Assembly: GCA_004556655.1 (NCBI GenBank)
Contig: SFGF01000029.1
Location: 1-64,000 of the forward strand
Direction: 5' to 3'
From: Lachnospiraceae bacterium
GTDB taxonomy: Bacteria > Bacillota > Clostridia > Lachnospirales > Lachnospiraceae
DNA length: 64,000 bases
Shown here: positions 8,946 to 17,881 of the stretch, in pieces
Numbering within the stretch: position 1 is the stretch's first letter
Layout: each line of letters opens with the position of its first letter
Program-made: the position numbers and the translations under genes
Notes under the pieces: generated by a model
Told to the model about the DNA's origin: nothing
What the model saw: only the letters and a program-made list of their open reading frames with translations
The model's database searches: none

Positions 8946-9386
8946 TTATTCTACTACTACACCTTTCTGCAGCATAATATTTGCGTACAGAGCTTTTTCA
9001 CTGGTGGCAATGATTGCATAAGCTGTTTTTGCTTCTTCATAGAAAGCAAATCTTTCAATATGACCGATCGCCGCACCGCCACGCTCATCATGTTTTGTGA
9101 CAATTTCTTCATAAGTGTCCCAGATTGGCGTCTCAACGGTATCACCAGGCATAACCTCCATCAGATTTACCGGTTTTTCCACATAAGTGTCCAGTGGGAA
9201 TACTTTAAGAATCGCGTCCAGAATTTCAGGTACGCCATGTCCGTCACAGCGGATCACAATAGCATTTTTCCCCATAGATTCTGCCGGAAAATTGCCATCT
9301 GAAATAACCAGACGGTCACTGTGTCCCATTTCACATAATACTTTTAATAATTCGGGAGATAAAATTTGAGGAATTCCTTTTAACAT
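8946..9386 (-). CDS. fucU: RbsD/FucU family sugar mutarotase, L-fucose type
   Basis: A 146-residue protein that matches FucU across its length: the start MLKGIPQILSPELLKVLCEM, a GHSDRLVISDGNFPA block with the conserved His and Asp of the active site, RFAFYEEAKTAYAII, and the NIMLQKGV end. FucU interconverts anomers of L-fucose; RbsD relatives act on ribose. The start at 9386 is set by AAAGGAG upstream, not by the earlier in-frame codons. It stands alone, so any fucose pathway partners are elsewhere. It may also serve the rhamnose genes further along this window, which is inference only. Confidence 0.9.
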   Translation of the reverse strand: MLKGIPQILSPELLKVLCEMGHSDRLVISDGNFPAESMGKNAIVIRCDGHGVPEILDAILKVFPLDTYVEKPVNLMEVMPGDTVETPIWDTYEEIVTKHDERGGAAIGHIERFAFYEEAKTAYAIIATSEKALYANIMLQKGVVVE

Positions 9387-9527
9387 AGTGTGCTCCTTTC
9401 CCATATCGTTTTTATGATGCGGGGGCAAATGCTTTTGCCCCTGACATCATTGTTTTATTAAAAATATGATAAATCAAATTTTATGATAAAACAATATAAT
9501 TTTTTCCGAAAAAGGGTAAAAATCTGC

Positions 9528-9533
9528 TATAAT
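9528..9533 (+). promoter_or_regulatory. -10 box of fbp
   Basis: TATAAT lies about 60 bases before the preferred fbp start. The -35 region at the expected distance (TCCGAA) is poor. The intervening 125 bases between fucU and fbp must hold promoters for both divergent genes. Confidence 0.5.
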
Positions 9534-9594
9534 AGAAACAACAAAAGAATTGAGAAGTATGAATGAAAAAAGGAAGGAGAAGAATAATAATTTT

Positions 9595-11577
9595 ATGGAA
9601 AATGCGAGTATTGGGAATAAAGAAATGGATCAATTAGAACTGAGGTATCTGGAACGGCTTGCTGAGATATATCCTACGATTGCCAAAGCATCTACGGAAA
9701 TTATCAATCTGCAGGCTATTTTAAACTTACCCAAAGGGACAGAACATTTTCTGACAGATATCCATGGGGAGTATGAGGCATTTTCCCATGTACTGAAAAA
9801 TGGTTCCGGCTCCGTACGAAGGAAAATTGATGAGATATTTGGTCATACTTTAAGCAGACAGGATAAGAAGGCACTGGCCACACTGATTTATTATCCAAAA
9901 GAGAAAATGAAGCTGGTGAGCAAGACGGAAAAGCACATGGATGAATGGTATCGGATCACTTTGTACCGTTTGATTGAAGTGTGTAAACGAGTAGCATCCA
10001 AATATACCAAATCCAAGGTGAGCAAAGCTTTGCCGAAAGATTTCGCATATGTGATTGAAGAATTGATCACAGAGAAACCGGAACTTTTAGATAAGGAAGC
10101 ATATTATGATCAGATTATTACGACAATTATCGAAGTAAGACGTGCGGAAGAATTTATCGTGGCACTTAGCGAACTGATTCAAAGGCTGGTAGTGGATCAC
10201 CTGCATATCCTTGGAGATATTTATGACAGAGGTCCGGGTCCTCATTTGATTATGGATAAGCTGATGAGTTATCATTCACTGGATATCCAGTGGGGAAATC
10301 ATGATATCATGTGGATGGGAGCGGCCGCAGGTCAGACCACGTGTATTGCCACTGCGATACGAATCTGTGCCCGGTATTCCAATCTGGATATTCTGGAGGA
10401 TGGGTATGGAATCAATCTTCTGCCGTTGGCGACATTTGCACTTTCCACTTATGGGGATGATCCCTGCGAATGCTTTAAAATCAAGGGAAATAATGAATTA
10501 AATGATCTGGAAGCCGAGCTTACCAGAAAGATGCATAAAGCAATCTCCATTATCGCTTATAAGCTGGAGGGACAGCTTGTGAAGAGACGTCCCTGTTTTC
10601 ATATGGACAGCAGACGGGTTTTGGAACGAGTGAATTATGAGAAAGGAACACTGGAGATTAATGGAAAGGAATATCCATTGATGGATACGAATTTCCCGAC
10701 GATCGATCCAAAGGATCCTTATCGCCTGTCTGATGAAGAAGCAGAAGTGATGGAACGTCTCACGGCAGCTTTCGTAGGATGTGAAAAGTTGCAGACACAT
10801 ATGAGATTCCTGTTGAAAAAAGGAAGTCTTTATAAAGTATATAATAATAATCTTCTTTATCATGGCTGTGTACCGCTGGAGGAGGATGGATCTTTCAGCA
10901 AAGTGGAAATATATGGTAAAGAATACAAGGGCCGTGAACTATATGATACATTGGAAGCTTATGTGAGAAAAGCTTTTTTTGCCATTGATGAGGAAGAGAG
11001 AGAAAAGGGAAAAGATATCCTCTGGTATATCTGGAGTGGCCCGAACTCTCCTCTGTACGGAAAAAATAAGATGGCTACTTTTGAGAGATGTTTCCTGGAA
11101 GAGAAAGAAACGCAGGAAGAATATAAAAATGCTTATTACAAATTCCTGGAGAATGAAGAAGTGGTAGATCGGATTCTGGATGAATTTGGTGTGAAAGGTA
11201 ATGACAGACACATTATTAATGGACATGTGCCGGTTCATCATAAAGCCGGTGAAAGCCCGGTGAAATGTAATGGAAAAGTTCTGATTATTGATGGTGGATT
11301 TTCCAAAGCTTATCAAAAAGAGACAGGAATTGCAGGATATACTTTGATCTTCAATTCCTGGGGATTGATTTTGAATGCACATCAGCCATTTACTTCCACA
11401 GAGGATGCGATCACTCAGGAAAGCGATATCCTTTCAGATAATATTGTGGTGAGCAGGGTTTCCGTAAGAAAATCTGTTGGTGATACGGATGCGGGAGAAA
11501 AGATGAGAGAACGGATCGGAGAACTGCAGGAACTACTGAAAGCATACAGGAGTGGTTTGATTGTAGAGAAAGTATGA
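9595..11577 (+). CDS. fbp: Class III fructose-1,6-bisphosphatase
   Basis: About 660 residues, close to the roughly 670 of Bacillus Fbp. It dephosphorylates fructose-1,6-bisphosphate for gluconeogenesis. The metallophosphatase motifs are visible: DIHGEYEAF, GDIYDRGPGPH, GNHDIMWMGAAAG, GHVPVHHKAGESP and IDGGFSKAYQ. The start is uncertain. ATG 9595 lies 15 bases after GGAAGGAG. ATG 9559 and TTG 9550 are in frame but sit almost on the predicted transcription start with no ribosome site. It is transcribed alone and ends in a shared terminator. Confidence 0.95.
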   Translation: MENASIGNKEMDQLELRYLERLAEIYPTIAKASTEIINLQAILNLPKGTEHFLTDIHGEYEAFSHVLKNGSGSVRRKIDEIFGHTLSRQDKKALATLIYYPKEKMKLVSKTEKHMDEWYRITLYRLIEVCKRVASKYTKSKVSKALPKDFAYVIEELITEKPELLDKEAYYDQIITTIIEVRRAEEFIVALSELIQRLVVDHLHILGDIYDRGPGPHLIMDKLMSYHSLDIQWGNHDIMWMGAAAGQTTCIATAIRICARYSNLDILEDGYGINLLPLATFALSTYGDDPCECFKIKGNNELNDLEAELTRKMHKAISIIAYKLEGQLVKRRPCFHMDSRRVLERVNYEKGTLEINGKEYPLMDTNFPTIDPKDPYRLSDEEAEVMERLTAAFVGCEKLQTHMRFLLKKGSLYKVYNNNLLYHGCVPLEEDGSFSKVEIYGKEYKGRELYDTLEAYVRKAFFAIDEEEREKGKDILWYIWSGPNSPLYGKNKMATFERCFLEEKETQEEYKNAYYKFLENEEVVDRILDEFGVKGNDRHIINGHVPVHHKAGESPVKCNGKVLIIDGGFSKAYQKETGIAGYTLIFNSWGLILNAHQPFTSTEDAITQESDILSDNIVVSRVSVRKSVGDTDAGEKMRERIGELQELLKAYRSGLIVEKV

Positions 11578-11595
11578 ATTTGATGGTGTAGTAAG

Positions 11596-11637
11596 AAAAT
11601 ATAGCGTGCCATTTCAGATAATGGTACGCTATATTTT
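11596..11637. terminator. Bidirectional terminator between fbp and the L,D-transpeptidase gene
   Basis: An 18-base-pair stem (AAAATATAGCGTGCCATT with AATGGTACGCTATATTTT, one G-U pair) with a six-base loop. It sits between converging genes and carries A and T runs at both feet. Confidence 0.9.
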
Positions 11638-11658
11638 GTGCTCAAGAATCAAAATGTT

Positions 11659-13137
11659 TTAGTAAATAATTACCGCATATCCTTTATCAACGGTTTCATA
11701 GATGATTTTTGCCTGATCGATAGGAAGATTTACGCATCCATGGCTTCCATTTGTTTTGTAGATTTCACCACCGAAAGCACTGCGGTTGATGTCGTGAAGA
11801 CCCTGACCATATACAAAGGGCATCCAGTAGGTTACGGGAACTTCATAACCATAGATATCGCTGCTAAGTGTATAGGGGCTTGCTTTATAAGCAATGCTCC
11901 ACGCTCCTTTATACGTAGAAGTTTCATCACCGGGTTTTCCGCTTACAATATCAGTTTCTGTAATCAGAGCCCCATCTTTGTAAAGCCACAGGTGCTGCTT
12001 GTCAATACTGACTTCCACATAACAGCCAGCAAGGTCATCTTTTCCATTTCTCTTATATCCGCTTTTACTATATACAGGTTCCCGTTCGATTGCTTCTCCG
12101 GAAGCGAGATCCTGACAAAGCTGCTGATATTCAGCTTCCTGATCAATACGATATCCGTATTCATTGTGTTCCAGTTTTACAGTTTCCCCGGTGGAAGTGG
12201 TAAAATTCCTGTCTCGGTATATGGTATTGTAAGAACTGGCAAGCTGAGAAATGTAATCTCGGATCAATTCTTCTGAAAGTTGAACGGAATTCGTTTCTTT
12301 ATCAACCATCAGCCAGGAAGAAATCAAAGAACCATCGATAACTTCTTTTGTGTCCCCGAACTGGTAGGTGATCGTTGTATTGCGATATCGAGCGATCTCA
12401 TCATTTAATGCATTCATTTGATTTATAAGATCTTCATTGGAGGAGGTAATCTCCGGTTTTATGTATACAGAATCGTCAAGACTGACTTCAAGTGTTTCTG
12501 GAAGCGCAACAGGATTTAGTTGGGAACTTATAGATTCACTTACCAGATTTTGAAGGGAGTCGTCTGCGATTTTATTTCCCATTGCTTCAGGAATAATTAC
12601 AAATTCTCCCTGCGCATCATCATATGTCAGATAGGCATTCACAAAATCTGTCCGTTCTCCGGAAAGATGATCTGCTGTAATGATACTGAAAAAAATATCA
12701 TCCGCCCGTTGGTACGGATATTCAACAGATTGATCTTTTGGTTTTTTGAAAAAATGTAGTCCCGGTTTTTGACTTTGAATCAGTTCTTCCAAAGAAGCAG
12801 TAAGTGCAGAAGTATCCAGAGAATATCCAGCGTCTCCCATGGTAAGTTCATACACAGAAGAATCGTTTTCCAGGATACTCAATCGGCAGTTATGAAATTC
12901 ACTGTCAAGTTTTTGGGCAACTTCTTCAGCAGTCATACCATAATAGCTTTGCCCATTGATTGTAATGCTGTGACCAAACTGCTCCTTTATACGAAAATAA
13001 TCTGCAAGATAAAATGCACCTGCGGCCAGGAACAGAAATAAGCAAAGAATTCCCACAGAGATTCCCGTTTTTTTCAGAACAGAGTTTTTTGTCAGTTGTT
13101 TTTTTCCCTTATTGTTGTGCTGTTTTTCTTTTGTCAT
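11659..13137 (-). CDS. L,D-transpeptidase with a peptidoglycan-binding-like domain, membrane anchored
   Basis: A 492-residue cell-wall enzyme. A cytoplasmic basic start is followed by one transmembrane helix (ISVGILCLFLFLAAGAFYLA, about 28-47), two repeats of the extracellular PG-binding_4 type, and a C-terminal YkuD domain whose active site reads HGCVNLP after GSHG, with the catalytic Cys and upstream His. It forms 3-3 crosslinks or attaches proteins to peptidoglycan. ATG at 13137 follows GGAGGG and is preferred to the in-frame ATG at 13152. It is monocistronic, with an unusual palindromic control region upstream. Confidence 0.93.
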   Translation of the reverse strand: MTKEKQHNNKGKKQLTKNSVLKKTGISVGILCLFLFLAAGAFYLADYFRIKEQFGHSITINGQSYYGMTAEEVAQKLDSEFHNCRLSILENDSSVYELTMGDAGYSLDTSALTASLEELIQSQKPGLHFFKKPKDQSVEYPYQRADDIFFSIITADHLSGERTDFVNAYLTYDDAQGEFVIIPEAMGNKIADDSLQNLVSESISSQLNPVALPETLEVSLDDSVYIKPEITSSNEDLINQMNALNDEIARYRNTTITYQFGDTKEVIDGSLISSWLMVDKETNSVQLSEELIRDYISQLASSYNTIYRDRNFTTSTGETVKLEHNEYGYRIDQEAEYQQLCQDLASGEAIEREPVYSKSGYKRNGKDDLAGCYVEVSIDKQHLWLYKDGALITETDIVSGKPGDETSTYKGAWSIAYKASPYTLSSDIYGYEVPVTYWMPFVYGQGLHDINRSAFGGEIYKTNGSHGCVNLPIDQAKIIYETVDKGYAVIIY

Positions 13138-13183
13138 AATACAACCCTCCACTGTTCACTCCGTGATCAGCAACATGATTCGC

Positions 13184-13210
13184 AATGTCACTCATTGTAA
13201 GAGTGACATT
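13184..13210 (-). promoter_or_regulatory. Perfect inverted repeat in the L,D-transpeptidase leader
   Basis: AATGTCACTC and GAGTGACATT form a perfect 10-base inverted repeat with a seven-base centre, starting within a few bases of the expected transcription start. It could be a repressor operator or an RNA stem-loop that shields the leader. Confidence 0.6.
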
Positions 13211-13221
13211 TTCGTCAACAT

Positions 13222-13250
13222 ATTTAAACACATGTTCATGTGTTTGTCAA
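13222..13250 (-). promoter_or_regulatory. Promoter of the L,D-transpeptidase gene with a palindrome filling the spacer
   Basis: On the reverse strand TTGACA (13250-13245), 17 bases and TTAAAT (13227-13222). The spacer is almost exactly an inverted repeat, AAACACATG and CATGTGTTT at 13226-13245 around two bases. A dimeric regulator bound there would block polymerase or remodel the spacer. Confidence 0.65.
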
Positions 13251-13331
13251 CCGATTGCATCCGGGCATTTTGTGACGATTTTGTGACTTTTTCCTGTAGA
13301 ATTTCCGTTGGGAAATAATGTAAAAAAAGTA

Positions 13332-13360
13332 TTGACAGTAGCAGGAAGAGAATGTATGAT
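13332..13360 (+). promoter_or_regulatory. Promoter of the GatY/LacI/kinase operon
   Basis: Consensus TTGACA, 17-base spacer and TATGAT, 61 bases before the aldolase start. One of the best sigma-A type promoters in the window, as expected when control is by a repressor. Confidence 0.85.
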
Positions 13361-13369
13361 AAAAGAAAG

Positions 13370-13381
13370 CGAAACGTTTCG
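13370..13381 (+). promoter_or_regulatory. LacI-family operator
   Basis: CGAAACGTTTCG is a perfect 12-base palindrome with the central CG step usual for LacI/GalR-family sites. It begins ten bases after the -10 box, where a bound repressor would block transcription start. The LacI-type gene at 14288 is in the same operon, so autoregulation is likely. Confidence 0.75.
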
Positions 13382-13420
13382 GTTTTGCAATATATCATTA
13401 AATTTCAGGAGGAAATCATT

Positions 13421-14272
13421 ATGCCATTAGTTACATCCGGAAAAATGTTAACAGACGCTCAGAAAGGCGGATATGCGGTAGGAGCGTTCAATGCGGAGAA
13501 TATGGAGATGGTAAAAGCCATCATAAAAGCAGCGGAGGAACTGAAAGCTCCGGTTATGATTCAGACAACGCCTTCCACAGTAAAGTATGGTACTTTGGAG
13601 ACTTATGCGGCGATTGTTTCTGCAGAAGCAAAGAAGGCATCGGTACCGGTTTGTCTGCATCTGGATCATGGCAATAGCTTTGAACTGGCGGTACAGGCAA
13701 TCAAAGCCGGCTATACTTCTGTGATGATCGATGGTTCTCACGAAGATTTTGAAGGAAATATTGCTGTAAGTAAAAAAGTAGCGGATGTTGCGAAAGCTGT
13801 TAATATACCTGTGGAAGCTGAACTGGGAAAAGTAGGAGGAAAAGAGGATGATCTGGAAGCAGAAGCCGATACGAATACCGATCCACAGCAGGCAAAAGAG
13901 TTTGTAGAGCGTACAGGTGTAGATTCTCTTGCAGTAGCGATTGGGACAGCTCACGGATTTTATGTAGGGACTCCTGTTCTGGATAAAGAAAGACTGACTG
14001 AAATCCGTCAGGTGGTAGATATTCCTCTGGTGCTTCACGGAGCTTCCGGTCTTAGTGATGAAGATGTAAGAGACTGTGTAAAACGTGGAATCTGTAAAGT
14101 GAATTTTGCAACAGAGCTCCGTGCAGCCTATACGGCGGCAGGCAAAAAGCTGATAGAAGAGAAACCGGAAACAATTGACCCGAAAGCTTTAGGAAAAGTA
14201 GGAATGGCAGCTGTGACAGAGCTTGTGAAAGGAAGAATGAAAGTTTGCGGCTGTGACGGAAAAGCAGAATAG
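13421..14272 (+). CDS. gatY: Class II aldolase, probably tagatose-1,6-bisphosphate aldolase
   Basis: A 283-residue zinc-dependent aldolase that cleaves a ketohexose bisphosphate to glycerone phosphate and glyceraldehyde-3-phosphate. Zinc and substrate motifs are HLDHG, MIDGSHEDFEGN, EAELGKVGGKEDD, AIGTAHGFY and VLHGASGL. The stretch GVDSLAVAIGTAHG, the VNFATEL block and the end of the protein resemble E. coli KbaY/GatY more than glycolytic FbaA, which is shorter here in any case. ATG 13421 follows AGGAGG; the longer frame would cover the promoter. It is the first gene of a LacI-regulated operon whose other members fit galactitol or tagatose use. Confidence 0.85.
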   Translation: MPLVTSGKMLTDAQKGGYAVGAFNAENMEMVKAIIKAAEELKAPVMIQTTPSTVKYGTLETYAAIVSAEAKKASVPVCLHLDHGNSFELAVQAIKAGYTSVMIDGSHEDFEGNIAVSKKVADVAKAVNIPVEAELGKVGGKEDDLEAEADTNTDPQQAKEFVERTGVDSLAVAIGTAHGFYVGTPVLDKERLTEIRQVVDIPLVLHGASGLSDEDVRDCVKRGICKVNFATELRAAYTAAGKKLIEEKPETIDPKALGKVGMAAVTELVKGRMKVCGCDGKAE

Positions 14273-14287
14273 AAGCAGGAGGAACAG

Positions 14288-15289
14288 ATGGCGGCTACAA
14301 TCAAAGATATTGCCAAAAAGACCGGACTGGGACTGGCAACCATTTCTTCCTATCTAAATGGAGGAAATGTAAGAGAAAAAAACAGAATAAAGATTGAACA
14401 GGCCATTGATGAACTGCATTTTGAAGTAAATGAAGTTGCCAGAGGGCTGCGGACAAACATTACAAAGACGGTTGGCGTGGTGATACCGGAGCTTACTATG
14501 GTTTTTTGCGCGGAAATCATTACGGCTGCAGAAGATATTTTGAGAAATCACGGATATGCAATGATTGTGTGTGATTGCCGTACGGATGCCAAAAGAGAGC
14601 AGGAGGCGGTAGAGTTCCTGATCCATAAGCGGGTGGATGGACTGATTAATATGCCTGTTGACAAAACAGGTGCACATCTACAAAGTTTTATAAAAACCGG
14701 AAAACCACTGGTACTTATCGATCGTGATATTGCTGATCTGGATTGTGACAGTATTCTTGTGGATAATCGGATGGCAGCAAAACAGGCTGTGAGACTTTTT
14801 CTCGAATATGGACATAAACAGATCGGACTGGTGGCAGGACCGCAGGATATTTCTGTTGCACGGGAGAGGCGGATTGGATATGAAGAAGCATTGAATGAAG
14901 CAGGAATTCCTCTGAGAGAAGAATATATTTATTATGGAAACGATGATATGAACAGTGGTGCAGAAGGAATACAGAAGCTTCATAGAGAACATCCGGAGAT
15001 TACGGGAGTTTTTGTGGCAAATCATGCCATGACGACCGGTGCGGTGATCGGACTGAACGAACAGAATGTGCAGATCGGAAAGGAATTGTCGTTGATCGGA
15101 TTCGATAACCGTCAGTTCGCCAGAGCCTGTAACCCTCAGCTTACAATAGTAGCCCAGCCAACGGAAAAAATTGCAGAGCATGCTGCAAATCTGCTGCTGG
15201 CACGGCTGCAGGAAAATCAGGAGCAGGTGCATACAGTTGAAAAACTACAGACACAGGTACTGATGGGAAAATCAATCAGGAGAATATAA
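14288..15289 (+). CDS. LacI-family transcription regulator
   Basis: A 333-residue repressor. The N-terminal helix-turn-helix reads TIKDIAKKTGLGLATISSYL (about 4-23) and the hinge follows near residue 50. The rest is a periplasmic-binding-protein-like effector domain with VGVVIPEL, DGLINMP, FDNR and the LLLARL end. A ribosome site AGGAGG lies just before ATG 14288. It is the second gene of the operon and most likely binds the palindrome at 13370. The effector is probably a sugar or sugar phosphate of the pathway encoded around it. Confidence 0.93.
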   Translation: MAATIKDIAKKTGLGLATISSYLNGGNVREKNRIKIEQAIDELHFEVNEVARGLRTNITKTVGVVIPELTMVFCAEIITAAEDILRNHGYAMIVCDCRTDAKREQEAVEFLIHKRVDGLINMPVDKTGAHLQSFIKTGKPLVLIDRDIADLDCDSILVDNRMAAKQAVRLFLEYGHKQIGLVAGPQDISVARERRIGYEEALNEAGIPLREEYIYYGNDDMNSGAEGIQKLHREHPEITGVFVANHAMTTGAVIGLNEQNVQIGKELSLIGFDNRQFARACNPQLTIVAQPTEKIAEHAANLLLARLQENQEQVHTVEKLQTQVLMGKSIRRI

Positions 15290-15303
15290 GGAGTAACAGG
15301 AAG

Positions 15304-16827
15304 ATGCCAAACAAAAAAGAATATCTGCTGGGTATTGATATAGGAACCAGTGCCTGCAAGACGGCACTATTTACCAGAGAGGGTAAGGTTGCGGCAGCGG
15401 CAACGGAGGATTATCCGGTATATTATCCCCATCCAGGGTGGGTAGAGCAGAATCCGGAAGAGTGGTGGAACGCAGTTTGTCGGGCGATTCGAAAAGCTTT
15501 GCAGTCAGGGAAGGTTTGTCCGGAGGAGATTGCCGGGATCGGTATCGATGGCCAGAGCTGGTCAGCAATTCCCATCGATAAAGAAGGAAAAGTTATCGCT
15601 AATACACCAATCTGGATGGACACACGTGCACAGGATATCTGTGAACGTTTGAACCATGAAATAGGAAAAGACAGAATCTTTGAACTGGCGGGGAATTCGC
15701 TTCAGCCTTCTTATACGACAGCGAAGATCATCTGGTATAAAGAGAATCTTCCTGACATGTATGAAAAAATTGATAAGATTCTTCAGTCAAACAGTTATAT
15801 AGCTTTTAAACTTACCGGAGTCACCAGTCAGGATCTTTCGCAGGGATATGGGCTGCATTGCTTTAACATGCGTAGTGGGACCTGGGATAAAGAAATGTGT
15901 AAACTTCTGGGGATTCCTGAAAGTTTTCTGCCGGATATTGTGCCTTCGGATGCTATTGTGGGTACTGTAACTAAGAAAGCAGCCGCAGAGACAGGACTGA
16001 TGGAAGGAATTCCGGTAGTTGCCGGTGGTTTGGATGCTGCTTGCGGAACGCTTGGAGCGGGAGTGATACATCCGGGGGAAACTCAGGAACAGGGTGGACA
16101 GGCCGGAGGTATGAGTATCTGTATCGACAGTTATCAGGCAGACCCACGTCTGATTCTCGGATATCATGTGATTCCGGGGAAATGGCTTTTGCAGGGAGGT
16201 ACTGTTGGCGGAGGCGGTGTTATGCGCTGGTTTGAACGGGAATTTGCAGACTATGAGCGCAGCCGTAAAGAAGAAACCGGTAAATCTTCCCTGACTCAGT
16301 TAAATGATATTGCTGAGAAAATATCTCCTGGATGCGACGGGCTGGTGTTCCTGCCATATATGGCAGGCGAGCGGTCGCCAATCTGGGATCCGGATGCAAA
16401 AGGAGTATTTTATGGACTGGATTTCTCCAAGACAAAAGGTCATATGGTACGGGCCTGTATGGAAGGAGTTGCCTATTCTCTCAGACACAATCTGGATGTG
16501 GCAAAGGAAGCGGGAGCTGAGGCGAAGATACTCCGGGCAATGGGCGGTTCTGCCAATTCCCTTTTGTGGACACAGATTAAGGCGGATATTACAGGGAAAT
16601 CTATCGTGGTACCTTCTTCTGATACAGCCACCACACTGGGTGCAGCCATGCTTGCGGGAGTAGCTGTAGGCATGTACCGTGATTATGAGGAAGCAACGGC
16701 CCTGACAGTAAAAGAAACACGGCGTCACGAACCGAATCCGGGCAATCGTGAAAAATATGAGAAAAATTATCACACATATCTTGCGCTGTATGAGTCATTA
16801 AAAGCGTTGATGAAGGAGGTTGATTAA
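15304..16827 (+). CDS. FGGY-family carbohydrate kinase, xylulokinase-like
   Basis: A 507-residue kinase with the two actin-like ATPase lobes of the FGGY family: GIDIGTSACKTALFT at the start, GWVEQNPEEWW, GIGIDGQSW, the second phosphate loop near VVAGGLDAACGTLGAG, and the family signature region near MEGVAYSLRHNL. It uses ATP to phosphorylate a ketose or polyol. In its operon a GatD-like enzyme needs a hexitol phosphate and no PTS gene is present, so galactitol, or possibly tagatose, is a plausible substrate. That assignment is inference; by sequence alone it would be called xylulokinase. It lies 14 bases after the regulator gene. Confidence 0.85.
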   Translation: MPNKKEYLLGIDIGTSACKTALFTREGKVAAAATEDYPVYYPHPGWVEQNPEEWWNAVCRAIRKALQSGKVCPEEIAGIGIDGQSWSAIPIDKEGKVIANTPIWMDTRAQDICERLNHEIGKDRIFELAGNSLQPSYTTAKIIWYKENLPDMYEKIDKILQSNSYIAFKLTGVTSQDLSQGYGLHCFNMRSGTWDKEMCKLLGIPESFLPDIVPSDAIVGTVTKKAAAETGLMEGIPVVAGGLDAACGTLGAGVIHPGETQEQGGQAGGMSICIDSYQADPRLILGYHVIPGKWLLQGGTVGGGGVMRWFEREFADYERSRKEETGKSSLTQLNDIAEKISPGCDGLVFLPYMAGERSPIWDPDAKGVFYGLDFSKTKGHMVRACMEGVAYSLRHNLDVAKEAGAEAKILRAMGGSANSLLWTQIKADITGKSIVVPSSDTATTLGAAMLAGVAVGMYRDYEEATALTVKETRRHEPNPGNREKYEKNYHTYLALYESLKALMKEVD

Positions 16828-17877
16828 ATGAAAGCAGCAGTAGTTGTAGCAAATGAAGATGTACGGTATCAGGAGGTCGAGGAACCACAGGCAGGGCCGG
16901 GAATGGTAAAGGTAAAGGTCGTTGCATCCGGAATCTGTGGTTCTGATATTCCGAGAGTACTTCATAATGGTGTCCATTTTTATCCGATTGTACTGGGTCA
17001 TGAATTTTCCGGTGATGTGGTAGAAGTCGGCGAAGGTGTAACAAAGGTAAAAGTAGGTGACAGAGTGTCGGGAGCACCGCTTCTTCCCTGTATGAAATGT
17101 GATGACTGTCAGAATGGAAATTATTCTCTCTGCAAGCACTATAGCTTCATCGGTTCCCGTCAGCAGGGAAGCAATGCGGATTATGTAGTGATTCCAGAAC
17201 AGAATGCGATTCCCTTTGATTCTTCTATCCCATATGAACAGGGAGCTATGTTCGAGCCGTCTACAGTAGCTCTTCATGGTCTGCTTCAGAATGATTATCA
17301 GGGCGGTCAGTACGTGGCAATCCTGGGTGGAGGTACCATCGGAATGTTCACCATGCAGTGGGCGAAGATTTTCGGTTCAAAAAAAGTAGTAGTTTTTGAT
17401 ATCAGTGAGAAGCGTCTTGCACTTGCAAAACGCCTGGGTGCTGATGAAGTGATTAATACTACAAAAGAAAACTTTATGGAAGAAGCTATGGCAATCACAG
17501 GAGGAAAAGGTTACGGCTTTGTATATGAGACTGCGGGACAGGTTCCTACCATGCATATGGCATTTGAACTGGCGGCAAATAAATCTCATGTATGTTTTAT
17601 CGGAACTCCTCATGTAGATCTGACCTTTACACCAAAGATGTGGGAAAATATGAATCGAAAAGAATTTAAACTGACTGGTTCATGGATGTCTTACAGTTCT
17701 CCGTTCCCGGGAAAAGAGTGGGATCTGACAGCGCATTATTTTGCTACGGGACAGCTAAAATTTGACCCGGATTTTATTTATAAGAAAATGCCAATGAGTC
17801 AGGCACAGGAAGCTTTTCAGATGTATAAGACACCGGGACTGGTTCAGGGAAAGATTCTTCTGATGAATGAGGAGTAA
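16828..17877 (+). CDS. gatD: Zinc-dependent galactitol-1-phosphate 5-dehydrogenase-like enzyme
   Basis: A 349-residue medium-chain dehydrogenase. Catalytic zinc ligands appear in SGICGSDIPR and LGHEFSG; structural zinc Cys residues are in the CMKCDDCQNGNYSLC block; the NAD fold reads ILGGGTIGMFTMQWAK. Similarity to E. coli GatD is high in diagnostic places: CGSDIPRVLHNGVHFYPI, FIGSRQQG and GSWMSYSSPFPGKEWD. GatD oxidises galactitol-1-phosphate to tagatose-6-phosphate. The start codon follows AAGGAGG at the end of the kinase gene with no gap, so the two are tightly coupled. Confidence 0.85.
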   Translation: MKAAVVVANEDVRYQEVEEPQAGPGMVKVKVVASGICGSDIPRVLHNGVHFYPIVLGHEFSGDVVEVGEGVTKVKVGDRVSGAPLLPCMKCDDCQNGNYSLCKHYSFIGSRQQGSNADYVVIPEQNAIPFDSSIPYEQGAMFEPSTVALHGLLQNDYQGGQYVAILGGGTIGMFTMQWAKIFGSKKVVVFDISEKRLALAKRLGADEVINTTKENFMEEAMAITGGKGYGFVYETAGQVPTMHMAFELAANKSHVCFIGTPHVDLTFTPKMWENMNRKEFKLTGSWMSYSSPFPGKEWDLTAHYFATGQLKFDPDFIYKKMPMSQAQEAFQMYKTPGLVQGKILLMNEE

Positions 17878-17881
17878 TAGT

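Noticed and set aside
11638..12276. A 212-codon forward frame opposite the L,D-transpeptidase gene
   Set aside because: It is antisense to a gene with a complete YkuD active site and has no motif or ribosome site of its own.
16601..17277. Reverse frames across the kinase/dehydrogenase junction
   Set aside because: They overlap two well-supported genes with clear ribosome sites and family motifs on the forward strand.
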